From: Saprospiraceae bacterium
GTDB taxonomy: Bacteria > Bacteroidota > Bacteroidia > Chitinophagales > Saprospiraceae
DNA: 64,000 nucleotides
Assembly: GCA_016717655.1 (NCBI GenBank)
Contig: JADKFC010000013.1
Location: 81,703 to 145,702 of the forward strand
Direction: 5' to 3'
Of this stretch, positions 47,896-56,329 are shown one piece after another. The position numbers were made by a program, and so were the translations under genes. A model generated the notes under the pieces. The model worked only from the letters and a program-made list of their open reading frames with translations, ran no database searches and was not told where the DNA came from. Each line of letters opens with the position of its first letter. The stretch's first letter is position 1.

Positions 47896-48426
47896 CTAAT
47901 ATACCTTTGTAAATGAGGGGTTTAATACCCATTTGGACCAACTTTTGTCATAGCCATGGATCTTTTTAACGGGCTTTCCCTTTGCATCAACCACTTCATA
48001 TCCCCGGTTAACCCATTCGAAAATGCTGCCATAAAGGTTGTAAACGTGGCGGTAACCAAGCTTGATCAGCCTTTCTCCAATTTTTTCACTCCGATAACCT
48101 ATTGAACAATAGAGAATTATTTTTTTATCTTTAGGCACGGAAGTAAGCATGGAAGCATCAAAATGGGTGTAGCCTGCATGGATGGCACCTCTGATGTGAC
48201 TTACCTGGTACTCTGCTTTTTCGCGAGTGTCCAGTAACAGGTAAGACGAGGAAGGCAAACGAAACAAATCATCCACGCTGACAACGGGGACCGTAAATGA
48301 TAGGTAGTTGTTGACGGTTTCTGCAAAATTTTTATCTGCCTCCGTACTTTTTTGGGCAATGGTCTTTGGTAAGAAAACACATATTAAAATTATTAATAAT
48401 GTGTATTTCGCTGTATTTACACCCAT
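47896..48426 (-). CDS. Periplasmic rhodanese-domain protein
   Basis: A 176-residue protein with a signal peptide (YTLLIILICVFLPKTIAQ). A single rhodanese domain spans about 50-150, with LLLDTREKAEYQVSHIRGAIHAGY and the active-site cysteine C107 in loop CSIGYRS. Rhodaneses carry sulfur or sense redox in persulfide chemistry; the substrate is unknown. The promoter element lies only 5 bp before its ATG. Confidence 0.88.
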   Translation of the reverse strand: MGVNTAKYTLLIILICVFLPKTIAQKSTEADKNFAETVNNYLSFTVPVVSVDDLFRLPSSSYLLLDTREKAEYQVSHIRGAIHAGYTHFDASMLTSVPKDKKIILYCSIGYRSEKIGERLIKLGYRHVYNLYGSIFEWVNRGYEVVDAKGKPVKKIHGYDKSWSKWVLNPSFTKVY

Positions 48427-48431
48427 TGTTT

Positions 48432-48439
48432 CAAATTTA
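48432..48439 (-). promoter_or_regulatory. TAnnTTTG element directly before the rhodanese gene
   Basis: TAAATTTG on the minus strand, ending 5 bp before the ATG. If used, the transcript would be leaderless or nearly so. No -33 TTG is seen. Confidence 0.45.
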
Positions 48440-48506
48440 TTTCATTATGCAACATTTTTGGCACAGCTTTTGGTTCTTTTTGGGTATAAAAAATGAGTCA
48501 TCTTAT

Positions 48507-49076
48507 ATGAGTTCCCTATTTAGGTTAACAGTATTTTCTGTAATGTGTTTTTCTTTATTTTCATTCTCAAGAACCGCAGAAGAGGATGCCGTCTATTCTT
48601 ACATTGATCAATTCAAAGAATTGGCCGTTGTGGAAATGCACCGATCGGGCATTCCAGCCAGCATCATTTTGGCGCAAGCCTTGCACGAATCTCAATATGG
48701 CATGAGCAGGTTGGCCACAGAAGCGAATAATCATTTTGGTATCAAGTGCAAATCCTATTGGGTGGGAAAAACCTATTACCACAAAGACGATGATTTTAAC
48801 CGCGATGGTCAACTCATTGAATCTTGTTTCAGGTCTTACGGCTCTGCCCTGGAATCTTATGTAGACCACTCCAACTTTTTAATGTCTACCGTTCATTATC
48901 TGCCGCTATTCAATTATGAGCACACCGACTATAAATCGTGGGCCAACGGTTTAAAAAATTGTGGTTATGCCACCGATCAAAAATATGCCCAGAAACTCAT
49001 CACAAAAATTGAAAAGTACGAGCTCAACCAATTTGATGGATGGGAAAATCCCTACAAACTCATCATGGGTCAATAA
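48507..49076 (+). CDS. Secreted glucosaminidase (GH73-type peptidoglycan hydrolase)
   Basis: A 189-residue protein from ATG 48507, with an N-terminal signal-like helix (SLFRLTVFSVMCFSLFSFS). The domain has SGIPASIILAQALHESQYGMSRLATEANNHFGIKC, the GH73 core with the catalytic glutamate in HESQYG, then FRSYGSALESYVDHSNFL and YATDQKYAQKLITKIEKY. It would cleave GlcNAc-MurNAc links in peptidoglycan. No LysM or SPOR domain is attached. It ends 1 bp before the convergent gene. Confidence 0.92.
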   Translation: MSSLFRLTVFSVMCFSLFSFSRTAEEDAVYSYIDQFKELAVVEMHRSGIPASIILAQALHESQYGMSRLATEANNHFGIKCKSYWVGKTYYHKDDDFNRDGQLIESCFRSYGSALESYVDHSNFLMSTVHYLPLFNYEHTDYKSWANGLKNCGYATDQKYAQKLITKIEKYELNQFDGWENPYKLIMGQ

Positions 49077-49077
49077 C

Positions 49078-50676
49078 TTATTTTTCCCCAAATAAATAAT
49101 TTCTGATCAATTTTCCGAGGTCTTCTGCCCTCATGTATTTTTCAACCCTCTCTTGTTGCTGAGGTTGATAATAAATATAGGGCACTGAAATTACCTTACG
49201 ACCACCACTGCCATGGCCGCCTTTGTAATTGGACACCACGGCTTCATAATTGCTGGCCAAGTCATAGCCTTCAGCAGCAGTGATGACAAGATCTCCTGAT
49301 TTTTTTTGGGATACCAGCTCATAAAATCGGTAAATGGCATCGGGATATTCTGAATAAAGGGTGGCTTTGAGCCATTCTTCGGAAGTAAAAAAACCATTGT
49401 TGATCCGGCCTTTTGCCTCGCTGTGATTTTCATATCCCAAAGGATCAATTCCTTTTACAATTCGATAAGCGTATTTATTACCACTCTTGGTGATGGCTGA
49501 ACTCCCCTTTTTGCTTAAGATGTACATGTCGCCATTGACCTCATCCATCAGCAAACAGAGTTCTATGCCTTCTGTTTTTATCAATTCCTGGGGTAGGTTG
49601 ATGGTAGTCCCATTTTTAAGTTTGAGTCGTTCCAGGCTTTGTTTGCCCAATTTTTTCTTTGCCGCATCCAATACGTAAATGTAGGCAGACAAGTTGCCAT
49701 TGATTACAAAGTAGGCATCCAGTGTGCTGAGTTTAGAAGCAGGAGTGGTAAGGTCGGTGCTGTACAAAACAGCTGATTTACCTCTTTCGATGGAGAGTCC
49801 TGTATTTTGTTTCAAAGTTTTACAGACATCGAGGTTGGTATGTACATCCTGGATGCCGTGATCTGAAACTACCGCAATAGCTCTCTGCTCATGCCCCAGG
49901 GCCCTGCACTTTGCCAGGATCCTTCCAATTTCGAAATCTATGTGTCGAAGCAGATGGTGATAGATAGAATCGGTACCATTCACATGGTTGTAAGCATCTG
50001 GTGAGGCAAAGGTGATCCATTGTACCTTTGGATTAGACTCCAGCTGGGTCAAGGCAAGGTTGGCCACAGCGGTCTCGTGCAAAAAATGATTTTTAATAAC
50101 TTTTTTACCAATCCACGGAAGTGAGGCCAGGTTCGACAACCAAATCTTGCCCTCATATTTAGCGGTGGTGTGGGCAAATCCTGTTTTTACACTTTCTTTT
50201 ACCCCCCTGTTCATATAACTATTGATGGAACAGGTGTAAGAAGTGCCGGCAAGTTCAAAAAGGTTTTGAGGACTGGCTTTGACATCATAATTCATTTGTA
50301 CATTGGTCCTTCCCACATAGTTTCTAAGCTGTCCCTTTTCCCTTTCCTTATCAAACCACCTCAATCCATAGATACCGCTCTGGCAGGCATCCAGGCCTGT
50401 AAGGAAGGGATAAAATGCATAGCCCGTCATAGTAGGAAAAGAACTGATGCCATTTTCAACGTAAAGAGAACGTTGCATCAGTTTTTGTAAATGAGGTAAG
50501 CTGCCTTTTAATAATTCTTCATTAAACAGGTCTTGTGATAATCCATCGATTAAAATGATGGTGACACTTTTGGAGGACAATGCCTCTATTCCTTGTTTTG
50601 GCCTGATAACATCTAACAGGGTCCAGACAATAAAAACGATGCAAAAAGCGAAGAACCAAGCCAGGCTGGCTTTCAT
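49078..50676 (-). CDS. Alkaline phosphatase-superfamily protein (type I phosphodiesterase/nucleotide pyrophosphatase)
   Basis: A 532-residue protein with an N-terminal membrane helix (ASLAWFFAFCIVFIVWTLLDV). The metal/phosphate site is visible: IILIDGLSQDLF, the threonine nucleophile region SSFPTMTGYAF, PDAYNHVNG, VVSDHGIQDVH, and KGGHGSGG near the end. The family cleaves phosphodiesters or phosphomonoesters outside the membrane; the substrate is unknown. Its ATG overlaps the metF stop (TAATG), so the two are cotranscribed, although no metabolic link is evident. Confidence 0.85.
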   Translation of the reverse strand: MKASLAWFFAFCIVFIVWTLLDVIRPKQGIEALSSKSVTIILIDGLSQDLFNEELLKGSLPHLQKLMQRSLYVENGISSFPTMTGYAFYPFLTGLDACQSGIYGLRWFDKEREKGQLRNYVGRTNVQMNYDVKASPQNLFELAGTSYTCSINSYMNRGVKESVKTGFAHTTAKYEGKIWLSNLASLPWIGKKVIKNHFLHETAVANLALTQLESNPKVQWITFASPDAYNHVNGTDSIYHHLLRHIDFEIGRILAKCRALGHEQRAIAVVSDHGIQDVHTNLDVCKTLKQNTGLSIERGKSAVLYSTDLTTPASKLSTLDAYFVINGNLSAYIYVLDAAKKKLGKQSLERLKLKNGTTINLPQELIKTEGIELCLLMDEVNGDMYILSKKGSSAITKSGNKYAYRIVKGIDPLGYENHSEAKGRINNGFFTSEEWLKATLYSEYPDAIYRFYELVSQKKSGDLVITAAEGYDLASNYEAVVSNYKGGHGSGGRKVISVPYIYYQPQQQERVEKYMRAEDLGKLIRNYLFGEK

Positions 50677-51626
50677 TACAAGGAAGAAGCTATCTTGTAG
50701 GTAGTTTTGGCATCACCCATGGTATAAAAGTGTATACAAGGTACTCCTCTTGCCTTCAGTTCTTTTGATTGCTGTATGCACCATTCTTCTCCTATGGTCT
50801 TTACGTGTTTTTCATCAGCGTTGATCATTTCTTTGACAAGGGCTTCCGGCATGTTGATAAAAAACTTTCGTGGAATGGAATTGAGCTGATATTTTCTGGT
50901 AATGGGCTTTAAGCCAGGAACAATGGGTACCGTAATGCCCGCTGCCCTACAGGCATCCACATACTTAAAGAAATTTTCGTTGTCGTAAAACATTTGAGTT
51001 ACAATATAGCTGGCGCCTGCCTTCACCTTATCAAGGGTAAATTGGATGTCTGTATCCAGGTTGGGTGACTCAAAATGTTTTTCAGGATATCCGGCCACCC
51101 CAATACAAAATTCTGTTGGCGAAGCTTTTTCAATGTTGGCATCCAGATAGACGCTATGATTCATATTATTGATCTGCTTCACCAAGTCAACAGCATATTT
51201 ATGGCCATTGGGCTCGGGTATAAATTTGTCTTCAAACTGTCGGGCATCGCCCCTCAGTGCCAACACATTGTTGATGCCCAAAAAATTGAGGTCAATGAGG
51301 GCATTTTCGGTTTCTTCTACCGAAAACCCTCCGCAAATGAGGTGGGGTACGGCATCCACACCATACCTGTGCATGATGGAAGCACAAATACCTACGGTGC
51401 CCGGTCTCTTACGGATGGCTATCTTTTCGTAGTATCCACTTTCTCTTTTATTGTAGATGTATTCTTCTCTGTGATAAGTTACATCAATGAAAGGAGGTTT
51501 AAATTCCATTAAGGGATCGAGGGTATCAAAAATATCCTGCATGCTGCCTCCTTTTAATGGGGGGAGCACCTCAAATGAGATGTGGGTTTGGTCGGGTGAT
51601 TTTTCGAAGTAATCTGTTACCTTCAT
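50676..51626 (-). CDS. metF: Methylenetetrahydrofolate reductase
   Basis: A 316-residue FAD enzyme making 5-methyl-THF for methionine synthesis: SFEVLPPLKGGS, DVTYHREEY, HLICGGFSVEETENALIDL, NVLALRGDAR, YIVTQMFYDNENFFKYVD and VPGLKPITRK. The ATG at 51626 is preferred over one 14 codons upstream because TATCTTTG lies between them. It may also convert folate for other one-carbon uses. Confidence 0.95.
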   Translation of the reverse strand: MKVTDYFEKSPDQTHISFEVLPPLKGGSMQDIFDTLDPLMEFKPPFIDVTYHREEYIYNKRESGYYEKIAIRKRPGTVGICASIMHRYGVDAVPHLICGGFSVEETENALIDLNFLGINNVLALRGDARQFEDKFIPEPNGHKYAVDLVKQINNMNHSVYLDANIEKASPTEFCIGVAGYPEKHFESPNLDTDIQFTLDKVKAGASYIVTQMFYDNENFFKYVDACRAAGITVPIVPGLKPITRKYQLNSIPRKFFINMPEALVKEMINADEKHVKTIGEEWCIQQSKELKARGVPCIHFYTMGDAKTTYKIASSL

Positions 51627-51646
51627 ACGTTTTGTTTCTCTTGGGG

Positions 51647-51654
51647 CAAAGATA
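51647..51654 (-). promoter_or_regulatory. TAnnTTTG promoter element of metF
   Basis: TATCTTTG on the minus strand, 20 bp before the chosen metF ATG. No -33 TTG is seen at 17-23 bp. Confidence 0.6.
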
Positions 51655-51714
51655 CATAATCCCTGCACTTTTCGGTTTCATCAAAAGGAAAGTAAAAGGC
51701 TATCACGAAGCTCC

Positions 51715-52404
51715 CTATTTTTTTCTCAATTCACTGAGATTGTAATACTTAAGGCTGCTCTCATTTTCTATGCGATAAGAAACATCAAAATCGTTTAAGA
51801 CCGCATCCAAAATAGGATAGTCACCGGGATGGTAACCTTCTTTGAGGTCATAGCTGTATAACTTGCTGAAGTGGTTCCAGTAAAAGGCAGTAAATCCACC
51901 TTTAACTCCTTTGATGAGTTCGTACATATTCTGATCCAACTCTTTTTCAATCATCTTCATCATGATTTTGCCCTGTAGTTTGGTAAGTCCCTTGAGGGGT
52001 TCTTCAAACTCAGCAGTGAGTTGTTTGTCGAGTTCTTTCAGCCTTTTTTTGCGTTCTTTTTTAGAGAGGTGCTGTGATGCATATTCCGTTTCTCTGAATA
52101 TCCTGATGGCTTCTTTTGCATAGGGGAAAACAGTAGCTGCGTACCTTCTGAATTTTTGGTATTTTTTGTACTCCTCATCATTGGCAAATTTTCTGAGAGA
52201 GGTGACACTAACGTCATCCATGTCTACCAAAATAAGGGTGTCACCATTTTCTGTAACAATGGCAGAATAAACCTTACCGTCTACCGAGACCTTGGTCTGT
52301 ACATCTCCGCTACCTTTAGAAGGGGGGACGGTATCTTTTACCTGGGCCTGAACATTGAGCATCCAGGCGCACATAAAAATGGAAAACAGGTATTTCATAT
52401 CCAT
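51715..52404 (-). CDS. DUF4294 domain-containing secreted protein
   Basis: A protein of about 229 residues with a signal peptide (MKYLFSIFMCAWMLNVQAQ). The family core is EEYKKYQKFRRYAATVFPYAKEAIRIFRE, followed by a lysine-rich helix and KLQGKIMMKMIEKELDQNMYELIKGVKGGFTAFYWN. DUF4294 is a Bacteroidota family of unknown function, presumed periplasmic or envelope-associated. It lies 57 bp after ftsH on the same strand and is probably cotranscribed. Confidence 0.85.
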   Translation of the reverse strand: MDMKYLFSIFMCAWMLNVQAQVKDTVPPSKGSGDVQTKVSVDGKVYSAIVTENGDTLILVDMDDVSVTSLRKFANDEEYKKYQKFRRYAATVFPYAKEAIRIFRETEYASQHLSKKERKKRLKELDKQLTAEFEEPLKGLTKLQGKIMMKMIEKELDQNMYELIKGVKGGFTAFYWNHFSKLYSYDLKEGYHPGDYPILDAVLNDFDVSYRIENESSLKYYNLSELRKK

Positions 52405-52461
52405 CGTTTTGATGTAAAACGAAAAAGCCATTTAAAAGTTATACAGCTGAAAAGATTAGTT

Positions 52462-54435
52462 TTAAGCAGGCAAACTTTCCGGTTCAACAGAGGTATTGTC
52501 GCTCTCTTTTGGTGCTTCAGCTACATGGGCATGTTCAAACCTTTCCTCTTCTGCAAAAGGTCTTTTACCAATCAACCTTTCGAGGTCTGACTTGTGCAAA
52601 ACTTCTTTTTCCAGCAAGGTTTGTGCCAGCAGATTGAGTTCATGTCTTTTCTCTGTAAGCAGGTTTTTGGCACGTTGATATTGACTATCTATCAGGTTTC
52701 TCACCTCATCATCCATCAACCTGGCGGTTTCGTCAGAATAGGGCTTGTGGTAGCTATCGCTTGAAAGGCCATAAAATGAAACATTTCCCACCTTATCGTT
52801 CATACCAAAAACCGATATCATGCTGTAGGCCATACGAGTAACCTGGTCAAGGTCATTTTGGGCTCCGGTTGAAATTTTATCAAAAACAATCCTTTCTGCT
52901 GCTCTTCCCCCCATGGTCATACACATTCTGTCCAACAGTTGTTCTGTCCTGGTGATGTATTCTTCCTTAGGGAGTTATTGAGCAAAACCCAATGTCCCCA
53001 CTCCTCTCGGCACTATCGTCACTTTCACTAAAGGACTTGCAAATTCGAGGTACCAGCCACAGATAGCGTGTCCGGCTTCGTGGTAGGCAATGATTTCTTT
53101 TTCTTTAGGCGCAATCAGTTTGTTTTTCTTTTCAAGTCCTCCGATTACCCTGTCGAGTGCAAAATTAAAATCATCCATTCCCACCGCTGTTTTATTGCGT
53201 CTGGCAGCAACCAGGGCAGCTTCATTACAAACGTTGGCAATTTCAGCACCTGCAAAGCCTGGTGTCATTTCAGCCAGGGCATATGAGGTGACTTCTGAAT
53301 CTACTTTGATGGTCTTGAGGTGGACTTTAAAAATAGCATCTCTGCCTTTCAAGTCTGGTCTGTCGATCGAAATTTGTCTGTCGAAACGACCCGGTCTCAT
53401 GAGGGCTGAATCCAGGATGTCGGGTCTGTTGGTAGCAGCCATCAGGATTACTCCTTTGTCTGTGCTAAAACCATCCATTTCCACCAACAACTGGTTAAGG
53501 GTATTTTCTCTTTCATCGTTGCCTCCCTGCATGGCATTACGGCCTCTGGCCCTGCCTATGGCATCAATTTCATCAATAAAGACAATACAAGGGGCCTTAT
53601 CTCTGGCCTGTTTGAAAAGGTCTCGTACCCTTGAGGCACCTACACCCACAAACATTTCAACAAAGTCTGAACCCGAAATTGAGAAAAACGGAACACCTGC
53701 TTCTCCGGCTACCGCCTTTGCCAACAATGTTTTTCCGGTTCCCGGAGGGCCTACGAGTAAAACTCCTTTGGGAATCTTACCGCCAAGCGCTGTGTATTTT
53801 TTTGGGTTTTTAAGGAAATCTACTACCTCAACCACTTCCTCTTTTGCTTCGTCAAGTCCTGCCACATCCGCAAAGGTGACATTGACCTTGGAGTCTTTTG
53901 AGTCAAATAAGGTTGCTTTCGATTTACCGATATTGAAAATCTGACCACCAGGACCACCAGGACCACCACTGACCCTGCGCATGATGAACAGCCAAATTGC
54001 AATCAAAAATACAAAGGGCAATAGGTAGCCCAGGATGGGGGTCAGCCAATTGGTCCTTGTTACATATTTGGGATCGATGGCGATGCCTTCTTTTTTTAAT
54101 TCTTCGATTTTGGCACCAAAACTCTCAATGGCGCCTATCTCAAATGTAAAATGTGGTTGCTGATCGATGATACGGGTCTGTTTAAACTCCGTGTATTTTT
54201 TTTCTAAAACGTCTTTTTTGATGTAAACATTGACGTTGATTCTGTTGACCACTTCAACTTTATCTATTTCACCATTTCTTGCCATTTCCTCAAATTTACC
54301 AAGGCTGATGACCTTGGTTTTGGTATTGACCATCACAGAAAGGTTGATGGCGAGGATGGCGAGGATAATGATGCCATAAATCCAATATGAATTAAGATTG
54401 AACTTTTTTGGCCCGTTGTTCTCGTTGTTCTCCAT
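52462..54435 (-). CDS. ftsH: ATP-dependent zinc metalloprotease FtsH (in-frame stop at 52975)
   Basis: About 657 residues when read through one stop codon. Two membrane helices (about 15-33 and 130-150) flank a periplasmic domain. A GGPGGPGG linker follows. The AAA domain has Walker A GPPGTGKT, Walker B CIVFIDEIDAIG and the SRH around NRPDILDSALMRPGRFD. The protease has HEAGH. A TAA at 52975-52977 replaces the conserved tyrosine of the GFAQYLP motif. The same frame then continues LPKEEYITRTEQLLDRMCMTMGGRAAER with the third zinc ligand in NDLDQVT. FtsH degrades misfolded membrane proteins and is essential in many bacteria, so the stop is probably a sequence error. Confidence 0.92.
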
Positions 54436-54492
54436 TTGAACTAAAATCTAATTTTTATTTACTTATAAACCCTTTTGGACAAAAGAAGTTCT

Positions 54493-54882
54493 TTAGACAT
54501 CGTCGTACTCCGTTACTTCTGCATCGCTCCAAAGGTCCTCGAGGTCATAAAAACCCCTGGTTTCTGGGTAAAATACATGAAGTACGGTGTTGAAAAAATC
54601 TACCAAAACCCACTTGGCTCCCAGCATTCCCTCTACATGGATCGATTTTAAGCCCAATTCCTCGCGACAACGTTTTTCAACATTGAGGCTGATGGCTTTT
54701 ATCTGGGTTGTAGAGTCACCCTCACAAATAATAAAAAAGTCTGCCGGAGCATCGTCAATGTGCCTTAAGTCTAATTTTATAATTTTTTTACCTTTGATGT
54801 CCTGGATAGCGTCGACTATAAGGTCGTTTAAGGTTTGATCTTCTGCACGCAGCTTAAGTGCTGCTGTCTGTCGTTTACTCAA
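54493..54882 (-). CDS. rsfS: Ribosomal silencing factor RsfS (Iojap family)
   Basis: A 129-residue RsfS that binds uL14 and blocks subunit joining in starvation. Family segments are IVDAIQDIKGKKIIKLDLRHIDDAPADFFIICEGDSTTQIKAI and KWVLVDFFNTVLHVFYPETRGFYDLEDLWSDAE. No ATG gives a sensible N-terminus. A TTG at 54882 starts MSKRQTAALKL and sits 33 bp after a TAAATTTG promoter element, while the longest open frame starts upstream of that promoter inside the divergent birA. It precedes ftsH by 57 bp, a common Bacteroidota order. Confidence 0.9.
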   Translation of the reverse strand: MSKRQTAALKLRAEDQTLNDLIVDAIQDIKGKKIIKLDLRHIDDAPADFFIICEGDSTTQIKAISLNVEKRCREELGLKSIHVEGMLGAKWVLVDFFNTVLHVFYPETRGFYDLEDLWSDAEVTEYDDV

Positions 54883-54914
54883 AAAAAATATTTTTGTTTT
54901 TATAAAAACTGTTC

Positions 54915-54922
54915 CAAATTTA
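54915..54922 (-). promoter_or_regulatory. TAnnTTTG promoter element of the rsfS-ftsH operon
   Basis: TAAATTTG on the minus strand, between the TTG start of rsfS and the ATG of divergent birA (5 bp away). It fixes the rsfS start downstream. Confidence 0.6.
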
Positions 54923-54926
54923 CGAA

Positions 54927-55684
54927 ATGTTGACGGCTTATACACACTTTGGGAAAAATCATCTCCATTTCGACGTTCTGGACTCTACCAATACTTTTGC
55001 CCAAAACTTAATAGCAAAAAGCAGTCCAATGGACGGAACTGTCATTTCTGCAGGCTTTCAAAGCCAGGGAAGAGGACAATTTGACAGAAAATGGCTTTCA
55101 AACCCCGGTGAGAACCTTTGTTTTAGCATTATTGTCTACCCCCACTTTTTGCAACCCAACCAACAATTTTACCTCAGCATGTGTGTAGCCACGGCAATAG
55201 CCAGGGCCCTTGAAAACGAAAAGGTGGGAAATGTGAAGTTGAAATGGCCCAATGACCTCTACATAGGCCCGTTAAAAACAGGGGGCATCCTAATAGTCAA
55301 TCAGCTGCAAGGTCTCAAATGGGCTTCTTCTGTAATCGGCATTGGTATCAATGTCAATCAAACCTCATTTGACCCTGCCCTACCCAACCCTACCTCGTTG
55401 GCGATCCAAACTTCGAATGTTTTAAACCTCAAACACCTGCTGGACAATATTTTGTTTCAGATAGAACAGGATTATAACCAATATCTGAGAAGTGCCGATT
55501 TTGACCACATTTCCTCAGCTTATCACAAATACTTGCTGGGATGTGAAAAAAAGTCACTTATTCCGCAGGCGATGACCTTCGGCAAGGGGTACTCAAAGGT
55601 GTAATGCCGGATGGAAGGATCTGGCTGGAGGGAGAATTTGGCAAAGAGCTGTTTGCCAATGGGGAGACAAGTCTTACCTATTAA
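54927..55684 (+). CDS. birA: Biotin--[acetyl-CoA-carboxylase] ligase BirA (frameshift near 55582)
   Basis: A ligase-only BirA without a DNA-binding domain: DVLDSTNTFAQNL, the biotinyl-AMP loop FQSQGRGQFDRKW, KLKWPNDLYIGPLKTGGIL and VIGIGINVNQ. As sequenced the frame stops at 55604. The alternative frame carries GVLKGVMPDGRIWLEGEFGKELFANGETSLTY to a stop at 55684, the normal C-terminal SH3-like domain. Adding one C near 55582 (TTC-GG to TTC-CGG) restores it. It attaches biotin to carboxylase carrier protein. The divergent neighbour is rsfS. Confidence 0.92.
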
Positions 55685-55688
55685 CAAA

Positions 55689-55719
55689 AAAGCCACGCCT
55701 CAAAACGAGACGCGGCTTT
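55689..55719 (-). terminator. Terminator of acpP
   Basis: A 13-bp stem AAAGCCGCGTCTC/GAGGCGTGGCTTT on the minus strand, followed by TTTTTGTT. Two pairs are G-U only on the minus-strand transcript and mismatched on the other strand, so it serves acpP, not birA. Confidence 0.85.
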
Positions 55720-55738
55720 CTTATCTGGTCAATCCAGC

Positions 55739-55975
55739 TTAGGCTTTCTGAGATTCTACGTATGAGATGGCTTGGCCAACTGTTTGAATCTTTTCTGCTT
55801 CTTCATCTGGAATGGATATGTCAAATTCTTTTTCAAATTCCATGATCAACTCTACCGTATCAAGCGAGTCAGCTCCAAGGTCATTGGTAAAGCTTGCTTC
55901 AGGGGTTACTTCAGATTCATCAACTCCCAATCGGTCAATAATGATCTTTTTTACTTTTTCTGCAATGTCAGACAT
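55739..55975 (-). CDS. acpP: Acyl carrier protein
   Basis: A 78-residue acidic ACP. The phosphopantetheine site is serine 37 in LGADSLDTVELIM. It carries growing acyl chains in type II fatty acid synthesis. fabF, its usual neighbour, is absent on both sides; the gene stands alone with its own terminator. Confidence 0.97.
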   Translation of the reverse strand: MSDIAEKVKKIIIDRLGVDESEVTPEASFTNDLGADSLDTVELIMEFEKEFDISIPDEEAEKIQTVGQAISYVESQKA

Positions 55976-56329
55976 TCTAATTGTTTTTTTTGTTTTAAAA
56001 AATGTAATCCTATACGCACATTACACACGTATTCTGATTTATAATGCAAAGTAAGCACTAAGAAAATTCCTAGACAAGCTATTTTACGAGAATTTTAACA
56101 TTATAAAAAAACATAATACAATTTATGTCATTGATTTATTGCGTTTTACATATAAAAAAGCTTGCAGCTTAAAAAAACTAACTCCGGGTTAAGCAGAAAA
56201 TGCCATTTTAATAGCCATAAGGGCAAAAATTTATAGACTATTATGTCATCTATAGGCATCTTTCCAATCAAAATCATTGAAGGCAGTCAACTTAAAAGCA
56301 TTAATTTTAGCCAAATTTTAGCTTCGATT
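55976..56329. other. AT-rich intergenic region between divergent acpP and hmgA
   Basis: It contains a possible acpP promoter on the minus strand (TTG, 20-bp spacer, TTACTTTG at 56047-56054, one mismatch to TAnnTTTG). It also holds a 6+6 bp inverted repeat ACATAA/TTATGT at 56111-56128 and an AAGCT/AGCTT repeat near 56159-56171. The hmgA frame could be extended upstream to 56243, but that part lacks family similarity. I see no other gene. Confidence 0.5.
56111..56128. promoter_or_regulatory. Inverted repeat, possible operator
   Basis: ACATAA, a 6-bp spacer, and TTATGT form a perfect dyad in the acpP-hmgA intergenic region. The surroundings are very AT-rich, so chance occurrence is quite possible. 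No regulator can be named. Confidence 0.3.

Noticed and set aside
52462..52935. Separate C-terminal protease gene starting at ATG 52935
   Set aside because: The frame continues upstream without interruption to the single stop at 52975 and aligns with FtsH, so it is part of ftsH.
53090..53944. 284-codon plus-strand open frame
   Set aside because: It lies opposite the ATPase domain of ftsH and shows no protein features.
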